Positions 1 to 10,407 of a DNA stretch of 64,000 nt are shown here, piece by piece. The stretch comes from Fulvia fulva (lineage: Eukaryota > Ascomycota > Dothideomycetes > Mycosphaerellales > Mycosphaerellaceae). How positions within the stretch are numbered: position 1 is the stretch's first letter; each line of letters starts with the position of its first letter. Under the pieces are notes generated by a model. It did not search any database. It was not told the origin of the DNA and was given only the letters and a program-made list of their open reading frames with translations. The stretch lies in contig NC_063014.1 in assembly GCF_020509005.1 (NCBI RefSeq), positions 3,534,001 to 3,598,000 of the forward strand, written 5' to 3'. The position numbers were made by a program, and so were the translations under genes.

Positions 1-1941
1 CAGTCTTCTTTCTGAATCCAAAGATCTACGCTCGACGAGTACGTGGTCATCATATCGGTGACAGCAGATATATGTGAGACTTTGGGATTGTAGGTCGCCA
101 CAGTCACTAGCTGGAGAGAGCTATTCGAGTGGTGTGCTAGTGTCTAAGCGATGTCAACGACTGCTCGAAATACGGTCAGTGACAGCTCACCTTTACGATC
201 GCTTCGAACGTTGTCGAATTCCCGTCTGATGTGGCGGAGCTGGTGACATGAGTGTGGGACGGGGAATACCAGATCCTTCGTGTATGATTGCTCTGTAGAT
301 CTCTTCTTCGAGCATTTGAGACTGCGAGAAGACCCGAGGTATCATCACTTTTGCCATCGGGAAGCTTGAAGAGTGCATATTCCAGTAGCACGATCCAGCC
401 TAGAGTCAATAAGACGACCGAAGCAGGGATCCATTGCGTAGAGCCAAAGGCTTATAGTCACAGCCGTCCTCGGCGGGTCGAACTGGAAGTGAGCGATATC
501 AGCCTAGTACTTGGTTTTGGTAGACCAACAACTTACCTTTCTTGCGCTGTACTGCCTGCTCAAGACCGTCGCCTTCAACGACCCGAATCAGCTGTTTGGA
601 TGGGTGCTCCAGCATTGCCACGACTTTACTGGAAAGAATGGTAACTAGTAACAGGAGACACAGGTCGCCATATGACTCTTAAGAATCGGTCCATACGGTT
701 GACAATAGTGGCAGTGCTCATAAACTGCCCCATATTGAGCTAGTGGTGTGGGAGAGGGCTTCAGCAAGGGGCGCTGTCATCGGCTTCATGCGAAAAGCCA
801 GCCAAGCCACATCGTATGTGCAACCACAAGGCCGGTCATTAATACCAAATGGCTGAGATCACGTTCCAATGGCTCGAGGCAAATGATAGGATTCTGTCTC
901 CATCACGACGCCCGTATGCTACGCTATAAAGGGCATGAGTCGGAGCGTAGCCTGCTGGCGTCCGACACAGAGCATTCAATCGTTCGAGCAGAGGGACCGT
1001 GTGCCATGTATCCATTTCCGAGAGTGTCGTCGCACCACTCCTTTCAGCTCTGCTTCGCGACACGATCTCAGCCTTTGTACCACGGTTCAAAGTCTTCAGG
1101 TCGACGCGGCCACTACACAGCCGTCGGGCAATCGCGCGCCAGGTAACGACAGAATACACGAATCTTCCATAGCTTCTTTTGATCTGCTTCCTGGAGTAAG
1201 GCCCACTGTTCGTGCGCAAGTCGAGCGTGCGTTCAGCCGGAGGCCAGTCCCTACGGCGCCATGCTCACGCCGCTTCGGCTGTCTCTGGCCAGACTGTAGG
1301 CTTTTTGGATGGTATTCTAGACGATGCAGATGGCTTCCAATGGATACGGACAGTGGACCATGTAACAACAACGTTGCGAAAGAGTGAAGTCGCGACTGAT
1401 GCCGTCGGGACGTTCGTCGTTGATAGCGTCCGCCTCACACTGTTCGAAAACAACCATCAGCCGCATCGTCAGAGCACTCCACGATATCCTTGTCCGGCAT
1501 TGCGGAGAGTCGGATCATCACGGCGACCACTGCATCGGTAGAATCACACAGCGACTGTTCCATCCAGTCACGGACCCTGCATCCTGCTAAGCTTCCCGTG
1601 AGAGGCATCCTGTACCTAGCAATCCTTTCAGCGACAAGGAACACGAGCTGCGCAAGCTGCGCAAGCTGCCAGCTTCTCCTCATGCCTGCTGAACCCCTCA
1701 CGCGACACTCTTCGAATGGCTAGGCATTGCCGAACATTTACTGCTTTGACAACCATGTCGTACAAAATCGCTCGATGCCAAAGGATACAAGTCTCGAGCT
1801 GCGTAAAGAGTAAGATTGATTGAGAGAAGTACCTCCTTTGCCCCGTCTTTGTATGACCTGACTTCCTGCTACCCCACGCATTATTGCATCTTTGACTGAG
1901 CGCGTATATCGAGGCCAGGCGCTTGGGACGGAGTATTTACC
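1..1941. other. Left-edge intergenic region, mostly without recognisable genes
   Basis: Several overlapping ORFs of 60-150 codons lie here on both strands, but none has a recognisable domain, convincing splice structure or dominant frame. The only part that looks protein-coding is a hydrophobic stretch on the minus strand near 180-470, listed separately. The last few hundred bases before 1942 presumably hold the promoter of the oxidase gene; I see no distinct box. Confidence 0.5.
180..470 (-). pseudogene. Possible relic exon of a multi-membrane-spanning protein
   Basis: Read on the minus strand, a short conserved-looking piece (DYKPLALR) is followed, after a shift of frame, by a hydrophobic segment with WIPASVVLLTLGW and LLEYAL, then a polar tail ending at a possible donor (GTGAGC) near 190. 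A small deletion or insertion near 440 would explain why the two parts lie in different frames. The order resembles the start of a membrane segment in fungal multi-TM proteins of the DUF3433 kind, but the family assignment is only a guess. Any further exons would lie off the left end or are lost. Confidence 0.25.
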
Positions 1942-3433
1942 ATGAGTACCAATACTGTTATCAACCAGCGAAACAAGTACCCGGACGGTCGTGTCCAGCC
2001 TAGCGGCACTGCGCCACGAATCAAGCGTATAGAGCGGGACAACCCCTTCGAAGGCAAGGACGAACCAACCGTTCTCATCGTCGGTGGAGGCACCTTTGGA
2101 GTCTCTACCGCTTACCATCTGGCTCATGTCTACCAAGATCCGTCGAAGGTCACGGTCATAGACCGCTCGCCATCACCACCTTACCCAGCTGCAGCCATCG
2201 ATATCAATCGTGTCATACGAACGGACTACCCCAACCAGCTATACTGCAATCTAGCTCATGAGTCCATCCACCCTTGGTTCTGGTCCGGCGAGCTCGGCCC
2301 AACTTTCAACAAAGTCGGCTGGTTCATGTTCAATGAAGAAGGCAGTGACATTGCTAGCCGGATCTGCGAGACTTTTACAGAACGAGGCTCGAACTGGGCG
2401 GAGGATGTTCAACTGAATGAACTTGGCAATCGATTCGATGGTATTCTCAGCCAGACAGAGACTAAAGGCTTCACACATGCGTACTTCAACCCCGAATCCG
2501 GATGGGTCAATGCTGCTGTAGCCACCCACAATTTCATCACAGCGGCCGAGAAACGTGGAGTGAGACGGGTCACAGCAGATGCAACGGAGCTCCTCTATGA
2601 CTCCAGTACAGGACGGATCAAGGGTGTACGCACTGCGGATGGGGGGACTTATCTGGCTGACAAAGTGATACTGGCCACAGGAGCATGGACTAGTCTGCTC
2701 ATGTCACCCATCGAGGATGTGCTGGATATTGCTGACAAGGACCGGATCGAGACCCAAGCCCGAGCGACAGGCACCGTCTCAGCATACTACAGACTGTCAG
2801 TCGACGAGACAGCAAAGCTGACCAAAGCAAAGATGCCCGTAATCGTGTACGGAGGCAATGGCGAGATCTTCCCACCGTCGAAAGAGAATCAACTGCTCAA
2901 GGTCTCCAACTCGAGGACAACTTTTACCAACACAACCACTACGAAGTCTGGCCACAAGATTTCGGTTCCGAAAGTAGATCAATACAACGTGCCAGACTCG
3001 ATCAAACGTGAGACGGAAGCCATCATGTCTAGCAAAGTCTTGCCGGAATATGTACGAGGCAAGAAGCCTGACTACTGGCGGATATGCTATGACACGCAGA
3101 CTCCCACGGAGGATCTGCTCATGTGCAAACATCCTAATGCGAAGCTGGACAATCTTTACTTGGCGCTCGGCGGCAGCTTTCATAGCTACAAGTAAGTAAT
3201 GTTTCCGGGCACTTCAAAACGACTGCTAACGTCATGCTAGATTCATGCCTGTGGTCGGAAAGTACATGCTCAACATCTTGCACGGCGAGAGCAATGGACC
3301 AGAAAAGGACAAGGCGTGGGGCTGGAAGTCTGCGGCAGACTGGAACGATGTCAGGGAGTTTGGGCTCTTGTCTGGAAGAGCCGTGGCGAAGGTCGAGTTG
3401 AAAGACTTGGAGAGTGGTCGGTGTAAGCTGTGA
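1942..3433 (+). CDS. FAD-dependent amine oxidase, sarcosine/saccharopine oxidase-like (DAO family)
   Basis: This is probably a flavoenzyme oxidising a secondary amine or amino-acid derivative, giving an aldehyde or imine and hydrogen peroxide. Exon 1 is 1942-3191 and exon 2 is 3241-3433; a 49-nt intron (GTAAGT..TAG) joins in frame to give 480 residues. A Rossmann motif VLIVGGGTFG lies at residues 44-53, followed by an acidic strand end (VTVIDRS). The intron splits the C-terminal motif GGSFHSYKF, which in this family lies near the FAD and the active site, followed by MPVVGKYM. Length and both ends fit fungal sarcosine-oxidase/L-saccharopine-oxidase-like proteins. The ATG at 1942 gives an N-terminus of about 40 residues before the Rossmann fold. 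Substrate cannot be told from sequence, and no targeting signal is obvious. Confidence 0.85.
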
Positions 3434-4055
3434 CGTATGAATCTACGACTCTCTGTTGCTGTACTGGAGATCCAGCCGTGAAGCGACTTTTGTCGCGTAG
3501 TAACACTCTCTGCGTACTCCTCTCGGCTTAGTACATGTCCAGGCGACGTTGCATTCACTCGTAGTTGACTGTGGCATTGGAGTGAAGGTCAGAGACTAGG
3601 AGGTATGGGTGGGGCCGTTGGCCAAGGCTTCGTGTGCATGGGTCCGAACTTTATCTGAGACGCTACTGTCGCACCTGCACCTCATGCGAGCTTCTGGCCG
3701 CCGAAGCTAGCCTTTCCACCTTCCTTCCCACTCGAGTCCACCATCGCAGAACCTGTACAAGTCGAGACGAAGAAAAGCAGAGCGAAGCATTGCCAGTTAT
3801 CGCGCGACTCGATCCCACGAAATAGAGCGCGAGGAGAAGGCGGCGCATGCGACGGTGAAGTGAAGCAAGCAGTCGGTGGCCGCGGGGGTGCAGGAGCAAG
3901 TGAAGGACACACACAGAAATGAATGCGCGCTCCGGTAGGTGGCAGTGAGAGATCATTTCGCGTTCCCGACTGCCGCTCTCCGCGCATAGGAGGGTTACCT
4001 TAGCACACACACAATCGGCGTTGAAGTGCAGCGTCTCCAAAGTTACCCAAGCACG
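3434..4055. other. Intergenic, oxidase 3' flank and NOT2 promoter
   Basis: No supported gene; short ORFs on both strands have no recognisable features. The region should hold the terminator of the upstream oxidase and the promoter and 5' leader of NOT2. An in-frame GTG at 4026 lies upstream of the NOT2 ATG but is not taken as a start. Confidence 0.5.
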
Positions 4056-6414
4056 ATGGCTAGCGAGATGCAGCCACAACGGCGCCGACAGCGCGGCAGA
4101 AAGAAGCGTTTCGTCGACGCTCCCCTCGATTTGCTCCACACCACAAATGACACAGCGACTGACAGCGGTATCGATGAAGCAGGGAGCCAAGCGCAGTCCC
4201 TGCGATCCATGAACATGAACACATACGGCACCCAGCAGAACTCACGGCAAGTGCCACGGTTACAGAATACGCAAAAGACGGGCCTGGGAAATGGCAATGC
4301 AGGCGCAGGATGGGCATTCGGTGCTCCATCAGGAAGTGCGTTTGGCAGTCTGGGAGGTGCGCCGGGCTTGGGGCAGGCAAGACCGGGACAGCTGTCAGGC
4401 TTTGCCCAGGTGATGGGTGGCGGCGGAGGGCAGGGACCGATTGATATGAGGTGAGTGCAGTGCATATGTGACATGTCAGGCAGAGTAACCGCGGCGGCGG
4501 CGGCAGCAGCAGCAGCAGCAGAAACGACAGACCCCTCGAGATTTGAACAACACACCGACACCCACATCATCCTTGGACCAGCGGGATTGACCATGTCATT
4601 CGGACAACGCGGAGGACGAACGACGAAGGCAGCGGCTCGAAGAAATGATTCAAGGGTAGCGGTGCCGGACCTTGAGAGTGAGAGGTGCGATGTCGACGGT
4701 TGGCGCTAGCAACATCACGCGACCATCACTTTCGTGATGTGATGTTTTGAAACTCGGTGCCTACAAAAAGTCGTTCTCTTCGACCACACGACCAAATTTG
4801 ACTCGATGACAACAACACATCCAACCACCAACCCGACCACAACCACTGGCTCTACCACCGCTGTTGCTCGGACCAATTGGATCTGGTCTACCATCACCTT
4901 TCTGCTGCTGCTGCCTGAATCTGGACTGGACTGGACCGCAGACTACCACTATGGCACCTCCACACAGCCGGAAGCGGTCTATCTATCGGGACCCTGCTGC
5001 TACTCGCCTGACGTTTGACGCGGACCATGTCAAACTCCATTGGCGTCCGCCTACTGCAGTATTTAGAAGGAATGCTGTGACTAACAGTGAAAACAATAGT
5101 GACTTTCCAAGCCTCGCCGGTGGCCCACGCCAACCACCAAACAGCAACAATGGATGGGGCGGAAATATCAACAACGTCATACGCCAGCCGCCGATCCAGC
5201 AACAAGCTCCACAGCAGCCACGCGCTCCATCGACTGCGCCATCGCACCAGTCCATCGACCAGTTCGACGGACAGCGCTCTCAGCAGCAGTCCAATGACCG
5301 TGGCAGTGGCGATGACTATCCGCTGTCAGCCAACCTCATCAACGGCAATGGTAACGGATTGACGCAGACCAACGGACTCGGTAGCAGCGTTGGCTCGCCA
5401 GAAGACGCACACCCACACCCAAATGGCCAGCAGAGTCATACAATGGCCAGTCGCGATGTGAGTCCAGTTCTCGGACACTATCTTCTCCCTCTTGGCCTAC
5501 GTCCGACTTGTTGCTGACTCACGTGCCCAGACTTCCTACTCATCGATGCCGCAGGCTCCAATAGGTTCGAACATACCATCGGCATCCCCAGACTCTCTAC
5601 CATCTCAGAGCGACAATGCACAGTCCACACAGCCCAACGCTACCGTCAAGAGATGGGCAGACATGACCGAACAAGAGCGCTATGGCATGCAAGGCTACAT
5701 CGCCAGAGTAGAGGCTGGACGCGCCATCGCCGCTGGTCAGCCAGTGGACCCTACTCTTCCAACCGTGGAACGCAATTGGGCGACACTGCAGGCGGGCGTA
5801 GACATCAACAACCTTGGCCTCGACCTAGATTCGACCGAGCCGATCTACAAGACCTTCCACGTCTTCCCAGACATGACCTCTGGTGGCTCATTCGACAGCT
5901 CGCGCCGCAACCCAGTCCCTGACTTCCAAGTCCCACCAGCGTACTACGTCAACAATGTCCCAGATAGTGCTAGCAGGATGGCAGCGTTCGCTGATGGTAG
6001 GTCAATAGAAGGAGTACATCACATCGGATTGTCGTTCGCTAACATGACTTTGCAGACACTCTGTTCAACATCTTCTACTTCGAGGTTCGCGACGTGAAGC
6101 AAGAGCTGGCCGCCATCGAGCTCGCAAATCGCGAGTGGCGCTACCACAAAGTCATACGCCAGTGGATCAAGCAGGACTGTGGACCAGCTGGCCTCGCTGG
6201 CGGATTCGACCACACCAACGGCGCTCCCGGCGGCATCCTGCCAGTCCGCCTTAGCGAGAAGGTCGAGCGTGGCATCTACTTGTTCTTCAACAACGACAGA
6301 TGGTCCCGTGAGCGCAAGGAGTTCACACTTGACTACGACTGCCTCTGGGACCAGCGCATTGGTCCCATTCCAGGCGTAGGTCCCGTTCGAGAGGGATCTG
6401 CCAACGCACAGTAG
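4056..6414 (+). CDS. NOT2: CCR4-NOT complex subunit NOT2
   Basis: NOT2 (Cdc36/CNOT2) is a core structural subunit of CCR4-NOT, which deadenylates and represses mRNAs; it pairs with NOT3/5 on the NOT1 scaffold. Four exons, 4056-4450, 5100-5457, 5531-5996 and 6056-6414, join in frame to 525 residues. Exon 2 begins inside the family motif SDFPSLAGG. The C-terminal NOT2/3/5 domain shows DTLFNIFYFEVRD, WRYHK and RWSRERKEFTLDYDCLWDQRIG. The middle is rich in Gln, Asn, Ser and Pro and probably disordered. Intron 1 is 649 nt, very long for this genome, and ends with a good branch point (GACTAAC) and CAATAG. It contains a GCG/GCA microsatellite, so a small alternative exon there is possible. The start chosen is the first ATG in frame (MASEMQPQ). 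Confidence 0.9.
4488..4521 (+). repeat. GCG/GCA trinucleotide repeat in NOT2 intron 1
   Basis: A run of about eleven GCN triplets (GCG then GCA) lies inside the long first intron of NOT2. Translated it would give poly-Ala in one frame, but the ORF around it has no other protein character, so it is read as an intronic microsatellite. Confidence 0.7.
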
Positions 6415-7579
6415 TAGTGTGCGAGGAAAGGTAGACAAACATACTAACATACGATTCAGGAGAGCATTGGAGGGAAAGTGAGGCAACATTGGGCTGGCGC
6501 TTGGTGCGCAACAGCATGATTGTAACAGCAAGGACTGTAGCAACACGATGGGACACGCGAAAAGCGCGTTATGCGGTAGCTCCTCAATACGAAGAAGCTT
6601 TACTACTTGATCTGATGTCGTTCTGTCATGTTGACTGTGTTATCTCTGATCAGGTGTCGCTCACTTGAAGATGACTGTGCTTCCCTTGTCTTGTTCTGCT
6701 GGCGTGACAGTCCGATACGCTTTTCACGTCCGACCTTCGGGATCCGAATTCGAGCTGGGATTGAGCGGGATCCATCTCTTGTTGCACTTCTCGACGAAAT
6801 TTGTCTCTCGCAGCACGATACCACGACTCCCATCTACCAGTTCCACCTGCCCTGCCTTCACACCGACGTTGGCGCAATCCGGACTATATTGCCCAGATGA
6901 TAAGAATGAAGCACGCGATCGCGCGGAGAACCGACGGGACATGGGAAAGAGTTTGGAACGAAGTTCTCCACGACTTCTCGTTACATCTTGCTTCGTGGCC
7001 ATGTGGTTCGGACCACCTCAGCCGGGCTACTGCACGTTTGCATGAAGTTTCAAAACCGCTGGAGGACGACTGCCCTCTGCCAAGATCTGTATCGATCACT
7101 CGCAATAACAGGAATGATGCTGTTGACGACCGCAGAGCCACTGGCAGTTACCGAGGAGCCCTAGTCTGTGTGATCATGCAGGCTATGCATTCTAGCCACA
7201 CGACGATGTCTCAGCAATGCCATAGCGTAAAGTGGTTGTACTTGAGCATCGAATCAGGAGACCGATCATTGCCATGCCCGTCGACACGCCAACGATGACA
7301 ATCACTCGAAATGCTCAGTCTGTACTACTGACAATTACGCAAGCGGGTCGAGTCCGCAACGTCGACATGAAATGTGGTCTGCGCAAACGCATCAACCTCT
7401 GCTTGGCATCTATGGAAGATACAGCCCTTCGAGCTAGCGGATAGCATTGCGCGGCAGGTGAGGTAAGGCAGTGGACTTGAGGTCGAGTATTCGAGGTTCT
7501 TCCAGCGCCGTACTTCTCAATCATTCCACAAGCTCCAACAGTCTCTCATTATACCAGACAACTCACTACACCAATCACA
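6415..7579. other. Intergenic between NOT2 and the dioxygenase
   Basis: No gene is supported in these 1.2 kb. Competing ORFs of 60-165 codons overlap on both strands and none shows a domain. The final ~80 bases are rich in CA and CT, as is usual for a fungal 5' leader before the ATG at 7580. Confidence 0.5.
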
Positions 7580-8800
7580 ATGGCCCCAGTCCTCTCACTT
7601 CTGGCCGTTGGCCTGATGGTCATGGAAGGCGCTCTCGCTCACCCGGGGCACGACGTTGCCCAGGAGGCCGCCGAGCGTGGCAACTGGCTACGCACCCGCA
7701 GCCCAAAGTCCGTTCGTGACTGCGCTTCGCAGCTCCGAAAGCGTGGTCACCTCGAGAACTCCATCGCTCGTCGCCAGGCCATGGCCGATAAGGCTCGCGT
7801 CAAGAGGAACCTTCCTCAGCTCGTTGCCCGCGACTTTGCTACCTACAATATCTCCCACACGTCTGACAAGGACGTCACCCTTGGTGCCGATGAGCTTGAG
7901 CTTTTCGACGACAACTCTAGCTGTGCCCTGCAGCCTGAGGTTACCCAGGGTCCTTACTATGTGGACGGCGAGCTCATTCGCAGCGATAAAACGGATGGGG
8001 AGGCCGGTGTACCACTGTTCTTGGATGTCCTGATCATCGACACGTCGACCTGCGAGCCGATTCCCGCGGTCTTTATGGATGTATGGCACTGTAAGTAGCA
8101 TCCCTCGTACCTCCAGCGAATATCGATCTCATATGTGACTAGGCAACGCTACTGGTGTGTACTCCAGCGTCAGCGCATCTGGCAACGGTAATTCGGCTGA
8201 CACCACCAATCTCGACAACACCGCCCTCCGTGGCATCCAGCAGACCGACTTCAACGGCGTTGCTCAGTTCGAGACGATCGCCCCAGGTCACTACACCGGC
8301 CGTGCTCCCCACATCCACATCCTGACACACAACACCAACGAGACCATTATTCGTACAAACGGCACTCTGCTCGGTAGCAACCAGACTACCTCTGCGTCCC
8401 ACGTCGGTCAGATCTTCTTCGACCAGGTATGTCTACTTCGTTACAAGGTTCTTGATCACGGCTAACACATTCTGCTTGACAGGATTTGCTCACTGCCGTT
8501 TCTGAGACTGCACCATACAACACCAACACCCAAGAGCTTACCACAAACGCTGATGACAGCATCTTGATCCAGGAGACCGCTGACATGGACCCCTTCGTCG
8601 AGTACGTCTATGTCAACCCAGATAACATTGCTGATGGCATCCTTGCCTGGGTCCGCCTTGGTATCGACCCAACCGCGGACGACAGCATTAGCTCTGCTGC
8701 TGCCATCTACAAGACTGGCGGTGTCGCCAACGAGAACTCCCACATGGGTGGTGGACCAGGCGGAGATAACGATACCGGCATGGGTGCTCCCCCATCATAG
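7580..8800 (+). CDS. Secreted intradiol ring-cleavage dioxygenase
   Basis: Intradiol dioxygenases open catechol-type rings between the two hydroxyls using non-haem Fe(III). Exons 7580-8090, 8143-8426 and 8483-8800 join in frame to 370 residues; both introns have GTAAGT/GTATGT donors. A signal peptide covers residues 1-20 (hydrophobic, ending GALA before HPGHD), so the enzyme is probably extracellular. The iron ligands are visible: a Tyr in TQGPYYVDGE (about residue 126) and Y221, H227 and H229 in GHYTGRAPHIHI. Several NxS/T sites suggest glycosylation. The tail is Gly/Asp-rich (MGGGPGGDNDTGMG). Fungal secreted members act on lignin- or tannin-derived aromatics; the substrate here is unknown. 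Confidence 0.9.
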
Positions 8801-9193
8801 AAGTGTCAAGACTGTGGGATATTGAGAGATGTAACAGAGCAAGCGTAGTGTCAGACTAGATCCAGAATGTCTTCTTCCTATTCCGCTGCAAGTAAGACTA
8901 GTCGTCTAGTGGAGAATCGCAGCAATTGGGGCTTAGACATACCTTAAGCTGTCGCCTGCTACCACCCATGTCAACATGCGCAATGCCAAGCTGTATAAGC
9001 CATCCTCCAGCTCTGTACAAAGCTGTTGAATGGTCTCGCTACTCCGCAGTACAGCCTGAAGGATGCGAGCTGAATTACCATTCTGGAGACTCCGGACTAC
9101 GCTGAACATATAGGCAGTACCATGAGAATGATCAGATGAAGTCGTCCAGAACTCGAATTCGACCACCTTGCGCCTTGGTCTGTCAGACACATC
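8801..9193. other. Intergenic, dioxygenase 3' flank
   Basis: About 390 bases between two plus-strand genes. No ORF with protein character, repeat or RNA gene was seen. Confidence 0.5.
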
Positions 9194-9688
9194 ATGCTCA
9201 GTCTAGTACCGCCAACGCCGTCCATACCAATACGACATTCATTAAAGAAGACTTTCGTCTCGTTGAAGGAACAAGAACAACAAGAAGCTGTAAACCTCAT
9301 CACAGCGGCAACGAATTCATTCATCGACGCCCTCAACTCCCACAACTTCGATCCTTCCTCTCCGCCGTGGACGAAGCACCACACAGCCGACTATACACAT
9401 ACTGGAAACCGATTCCCGAAACGGTCCTTGTCGGAATGGCTTGCGTGGATGCAAGCGACGGCGGACGAGTTTCCAGAGTATGCGATCCAAGCGGTAGATG
9501 TGCAAGTACAGTGCAACTGCAACACCGGCAAGGCGCATGTGTTTCTGAACAATCAGACATGGAATGCGCCGCGGGGGACTGTACGGAGAGGGTTAGCGGT
9601 TACGGAGTGGAGGAGAGATGGCGAGGGAAAGTGGTGGGTTGTGAAGACTAGAACGTTACGGGGCATGGGTTTGGAGGACGGATTGTGA
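9194..9688 (+). CDS. SnoaL/NTF2-like fold protein
   Basis: Single-exon ORF of 164 residues from a clear ATG. The pattern fits a SnoaL-like (NTF2-like cone fold) protein: a helical start with FIDALNSHNFDPSSPPW, a middle region with LSEWLAWMQATADEFPEY, and C-terminal strands GKAHVFLNNQ, TVRRGLAVTEWRRDGEGKWW and VKTRTLRGMG. Such proteins are small cyclases, isomerases or ligand-binding scaffolds; no function can be assigned. The same layout recurs in a decayed gene at about 52,330-52,890 and, more distantly, in the intact gene at 51,406-51,897. It is convergent with the next gene, with only about 100 bases between stops. Confidence 0.6.
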   Translation: MLSLVPPTPSIPIRHSLKKTFVSLKEQEQQEAVNLITAATNSFIDALNSHNFDPSSPPWTKHHTADYTHTGNRFPKRSLSEWLAWMQATADEFPEYAIQAVDVQVQCNCNTGKAHVFLNNQTWNAPRGTVRRGLAVTEWRRDGEGKWWVVKTRTLRGMGLEDGL

Positions 9689-9786
9689 AAATATTTAACT
9701 GTGCTGCTGTGTGTACCGTACACTCGAATCGCAAGCGCTGGCATTCGCAGAACTGAAGCAAATGAGGTCTTCAAGAGTTACATGTG

Positions 9787-10407
9787 TCAAGCCATCTTCC
9801 TTCTCCTCAGCATAACCTCCTCATTCCTCCTCAACTCCTCTCTGGACCTCTCCACAGCGCGGTCCAGGCTATTTTGTATCCGTCCCGCAATCTCCTCCAC
9901 CGGCGTTTCCATTCCCACGAGTCCAATGAACTTGCCCACCTTCCTCCTCTTGATCCTAATCCTCTCCTTCTCCGTCAAGCCCGCATAAGGATTACTGCCA
10001 TTCGCAATTCCCTCTCCCTCCTTCGCCGTCGGAGCCTGCAAGTCCTCGACAGTGTTCATCAAGTCTTCCAGCCATATATTCTCCTCTTGGCTTAGCTGCT
10101 TGCTGTGACGGCGTTCGCGTGCGGATGGGGTAGTTGGAGTTCTGGACTCGCGGCGGGCGAGGAACTCTTTGTCCCAATTCATGTTGGCGGGGTAGTTGTT
10201 GGTGAAAGGGCCGGGGGTTGATTGGTGGTAGTAGTGGGCGATGCTGTCGAGTTGGTCTTCGGTGAGGAGGTGGAAGGCCATAAGGGTCTTTGGGAAGTCG
10301 GGGTGGGGTGGAAGGCCGCCAGGAAGGGGCACGAGAGGTGCGAGGCGGAGTTGGAGCGTGGCGATCTTCTTTTCGAGGGCTTCTTTGCCGCGGGTTGAGG
10401 GTGCCAT
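9787..10407 (-). CDS. Conserved hypothetical protein, helical and basic
   Basis: Single-exon ORF of 206 residues on the minus strand starting at a clear ATG (MAPSTRGKEALEKKIATLQLRL). The N-terminus looks like a short coiled coil, followed by PHPDFPKTLMAFHLLTEDQLDSIAHYYHQ. The C-terminal half is charged (ERIRIKRRKVGKFIGL, then RAVERSREELRRNEEVMLRRRK). I do not recognise the family. The unbroken frame and sensible composition argue for a real gene. No membrane segment or signal is present, and the basic tail could suit a nuclear protein. Confidence 0.6.
   Translation of the reverse strand: MAPSTRGKEALEKKIATLQLRLAPLVPLPGGLPPHPDFPKTLMAFHLLTEDQLDSIAHYYHQSTPGPFTNNYPANMNWDKEFLARRESRTPTTPSARERRHSKQLSQEENIWLEDLMNTVEDLQAPTAKEGEGIANGSNPYAGLTEKERIRIKRRKVGKFIGLVGMETPVEEIAGRIQNSLDRAVERSREELRRNEEVMLRRRKMA

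Noticed and set aside
4455..4709. 84-codon ORF with poly-Ala inside NOT2 intron 1
   Set aside because: Its only feature is the trinucleotide repeat; NOT2 splicing across it is clean and in frame.
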